DNA of 7,182 bases, taken from contig CAMGRE010000125.1 of assembly GCA_946061355.1 (NCBI GenBank), positions 1-7,182 on the forward strand. Direction: 5' to 3'. The position numbers and the translations under genes were made by a program. The stretch comes from an uncultured bacterium. Its GTDB lineage: Bacteria; Bacillota; Clostridia; Lachnospirales; Lachnospiraceae. A model generated the notes under the pieces. The model did not search any database, was not told the origin of the DNA, and saw only the letters and a list, made by a program, of their open reading frames with translations. Below, one piece after another: positions 5,958 to 7,182 of this stretch (position 1 is its first letter; every line of letters begins with the position of its first letter).

Positions 5958-6827
5958 TTATTTATGGTAATCTGCCACAAATTCCGGCAAATCAAAATCA
6001 TCATCTTTATGCGCCACAAATAAGGTGCCAAGGTTACGTCCGTCCATGATCCTGTGAATGATCCGGATATCCTCACTGTTTGCAATTATCATATCCGCCC
6101 CGGCACTGGTAGCTATCTTGGCCGCAATCAGTTTGGTGTTCATACCGCCCGTGCCAACACTGCTTCCCGTACTTGCCTTTCCCATGCTCATCAGTTCCTC
6201 ATCCAGATGGTCGACCAGATCGATAAACTTCGCATTCTTATTTTTGCGCGGATCATCCGTATACAGGCCGTCGATATCCGACAGCAGAATGAGCAGATCC
6301 GCACCGATCAGCGCCGCCACAACCGCTGACAGCGTGTCATTGTCACCGATCTCAATCTCATAGGTCGCGACCGTGTCGTTCTCGTTCACGATCGGGATCA
6401 CGCCCATTTTTAACAACTCAGAAAAAGTATTATGGGCATTGTAACGGTTCAGATTATCCACGATTGTATTTTTAGTCATCAGGATCTGCGCCGTCACCTG
6501 ATTGTACTCCGCAAATATTTTCTGATATGTCATCATCAGCCTCGCCTGGCCGATGGCGGCGCACGCCTGCTTCACCGCAATGTGATTTTCACCATGCTCC
6601 TTATTGATATCCTTGATATGTACCGCTTTCTTCCCGGCTGCAATCGCCCCGGAACTGACCAGTACAACATCCTTTCCCTGATTGCGCAGATCACACAATT
6701 CACGGATCAACACCTCCATGCGGATATAATCCAGATCCCCTGTCTCGGGATGCTGCAGCGAGGAGGACCCGATCTTGATCACGATCCTTTTTTTGTCCTT
6801 AATCCTCTTCCGAATCTCTTCATTCAT
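5958..6827 (-). CDS. proB: glutamate 5-kinase ProB (lacking PUA domain)
   Basis: First and committed step of proline synthesis: ATP-dependent phosphorylation of glutamate to gamma-glutamyl phosphate, which is passed to ProA; cytosolic and usually proline-inhibited. 289 aa: only the amino-acid kinase domain is present, without the C-terminal PUA domain that brings E. coli ProB to 367 aa. Motifs in order are VIKIGSSSL (16-24), VSSGAIAAG (57-65), IPIVNENDTV (144-153), IGDNDTLSA (160-168), LSDIDGLYTDDP (182-193) and GTGGMNTKL (225-233), covering the glutamate and ATP sites. The ATG at 6827 starts 3 nt after the upstream gene's stop, and its GGAGAGAG ribosome binding site is embedded in that gene's last codons, so the two are coupled. 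DUF896 follows after 13 nt. Its partner proA lies 2 kb further on, beyond the araC/cupin pair. Confidence 0.95.
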   Translation of the reverse strand: MNEEIRKRIKDKKRIVIKIGSSSLQHPETGDLDYIRMEVLIRELCDLRNQGKDVVLVSSGAIAAGKKAVHIKDINKEHGENHIAVKQACAAIGQARLMMTYQKIFAEYNQVTAQILMTKNTIVDNLNRYNAHNTFSELLKMGVIPIVNENDTVATYEIEIGDNDTLSAVVAALIGADLLILLSDIDGLYTDDPRKNKNAKFIDLVDHLDEELMSMGKASTGSSVGTGGMNTKLIAAKIATSAGADMIIANSEDIRIIHRIMDGRNLGTLFVAHKDDDFDLPEFVADYHK

Positions 6828-6830
6828 TTT

Positions 6831-7182
6831 TCACTCTCTCCTCATAATACCTGCAAATTCGGACGCAATGGCTTCCGCTACACGGATCCCGTCCATCGCC
6901 GCCGAAGTGATACCGCCGGCATACCCGGCTCCCTCGCCACAGGGATAGAGCCCGCGCAGCGTACTCTGCATCGTCTCATCACGCGGAATCCTCACCGGAG
7001 AGGAGGTTCTGCTCTCCACCGCTGACACAAGCACATCATCTGCGTCAAAGCCCTTTATGATATGTCCGAACTGCGCCATTGCCTCAAGGAAACTCTCTGT
7101 CATTTCCTCCGGCAGGATCTGCGAAATATCCGTAAATTGATATTGCCCCTTCATTGCGGGCTGCAGCGTCGTCTCGTAATCG
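6831..7182 (-). CDS. FAD-dependent dehydrogenase, C-terminal fragment (5' end outside window)
   Basis: The last 116 codons of a larger flavoprotein that runs in from beyond the right edge; the frame is open to the window end, so the ATG at 7154 is internal. The visible part holds the C-terminal signature of the COG2509-type NAD(P)/FAD-dependent oxidoreductases: HIIKGFDADDVLVSAVESR, then TSSPVRIPRD, and GLYPCGEGAGYAGGITSA with AMDGIRVAEAI, the last being the FAD-contacting glycine-rich segment. Members are usually about 450-550 aa. The physiological substrate of this family is not established. It ends in an Arg-Arg-Glu stop whose bases also form the proB ribosome binding site, and proB begins 3 nt later, so it is cotranscribed with and probably translationally coupled to proB. 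Confidence 0.9.
   Translation of the reverse strand, partial: DYETTLQPAMKGQYQFTDISQILPEEMTESFLEAMAQFGHIIKGFDADDVLVSAVESRTSSPVRIPRDETMQSTLRGLYPCGEGAGYAGGITSAAMDGIRVAEAIASEFAGIMRRE

Noticed and set aside
5945..6085. Upstream extension of the DUF896 frame to 6085
   Set aside because: It overlaps the C-terminus of proB, and the family N-terminus and ribosome binding site are at 5944.

Overview
The window looks like chromosomal housekeeping DNA from a clostridial Firmicute, most likely Lachnospiraceae. This rests on purine-rich AGGAGG-type ribosome binding sites, sigma-A promoters with 17-bp spacing, tightly packed genes, a DUF896/YnzC-family protein, a PUA-less ProB and a MiaB with a clostridial-style N-terminus. 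Base composition looks fairly balanced by eye. The taxonomy is inference from the proteins, because no rRNA or other decisive marker is present.

Eight genes are recognisable, seven on the minus strand. Reading in the minus direction (right to left), the window opens with the C-terminal end of a large FAD-dependent dehydrogenase (6831-7182). Then come proB (glutamate 5-kinase, 5958-6827), a 74-aa DUF896/YnzC protein (5720-5944), 5-formyltetrahydrofolate cyclo-ligase (5065-5742) and a compact AraC-family regulator (4472-5080). These five are packed with gaps of 3 and 13 nt and overlaps of 23 and 16 nt, so they read as one operon. Next is the only plus-strand gene, a 132-aa cupin (4077-4475), whose stop codon overlaps that of araC tail to tail. 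The minus strand continues with proA (2654-3919), an L-lactate/2-hydroxyacid dehydrogenase with its own promoter (1512-2468), and miaB (1-1354), which runs off the left edge inside its TRAM domain.

ProB and ProA catalyse the first two steps of proline synthesis from glutamate, yet they are separated by the folate gene, the DUF896 gene and the araC/cupin pair. The araC/cupin pair looks like an accessory module placed inside an otherwise ordinary pro locus. The cupin promoter has a perfect -10 but no recognisable -35, which fits activation by the adjacent AraC protein. No terminator is visible between araC and proA, so proA may be reached by transcription running antisense through the cupin gene (a noncontiguous-operon layout). 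The ldh and miaB genes each have a clear sigma-A promoter, and a hairpin terminator separates them.

I see no phage, transposon, CRISPR array, toxin-antitoxin pair or obviously new multi-gene system. The points most worth a second look are the araC/cupin module and its operon layout, the dehydrogenase whose substrate-selecting residue is proline rather than Gln or Arg, and the stable hairpin in the ldh leader.
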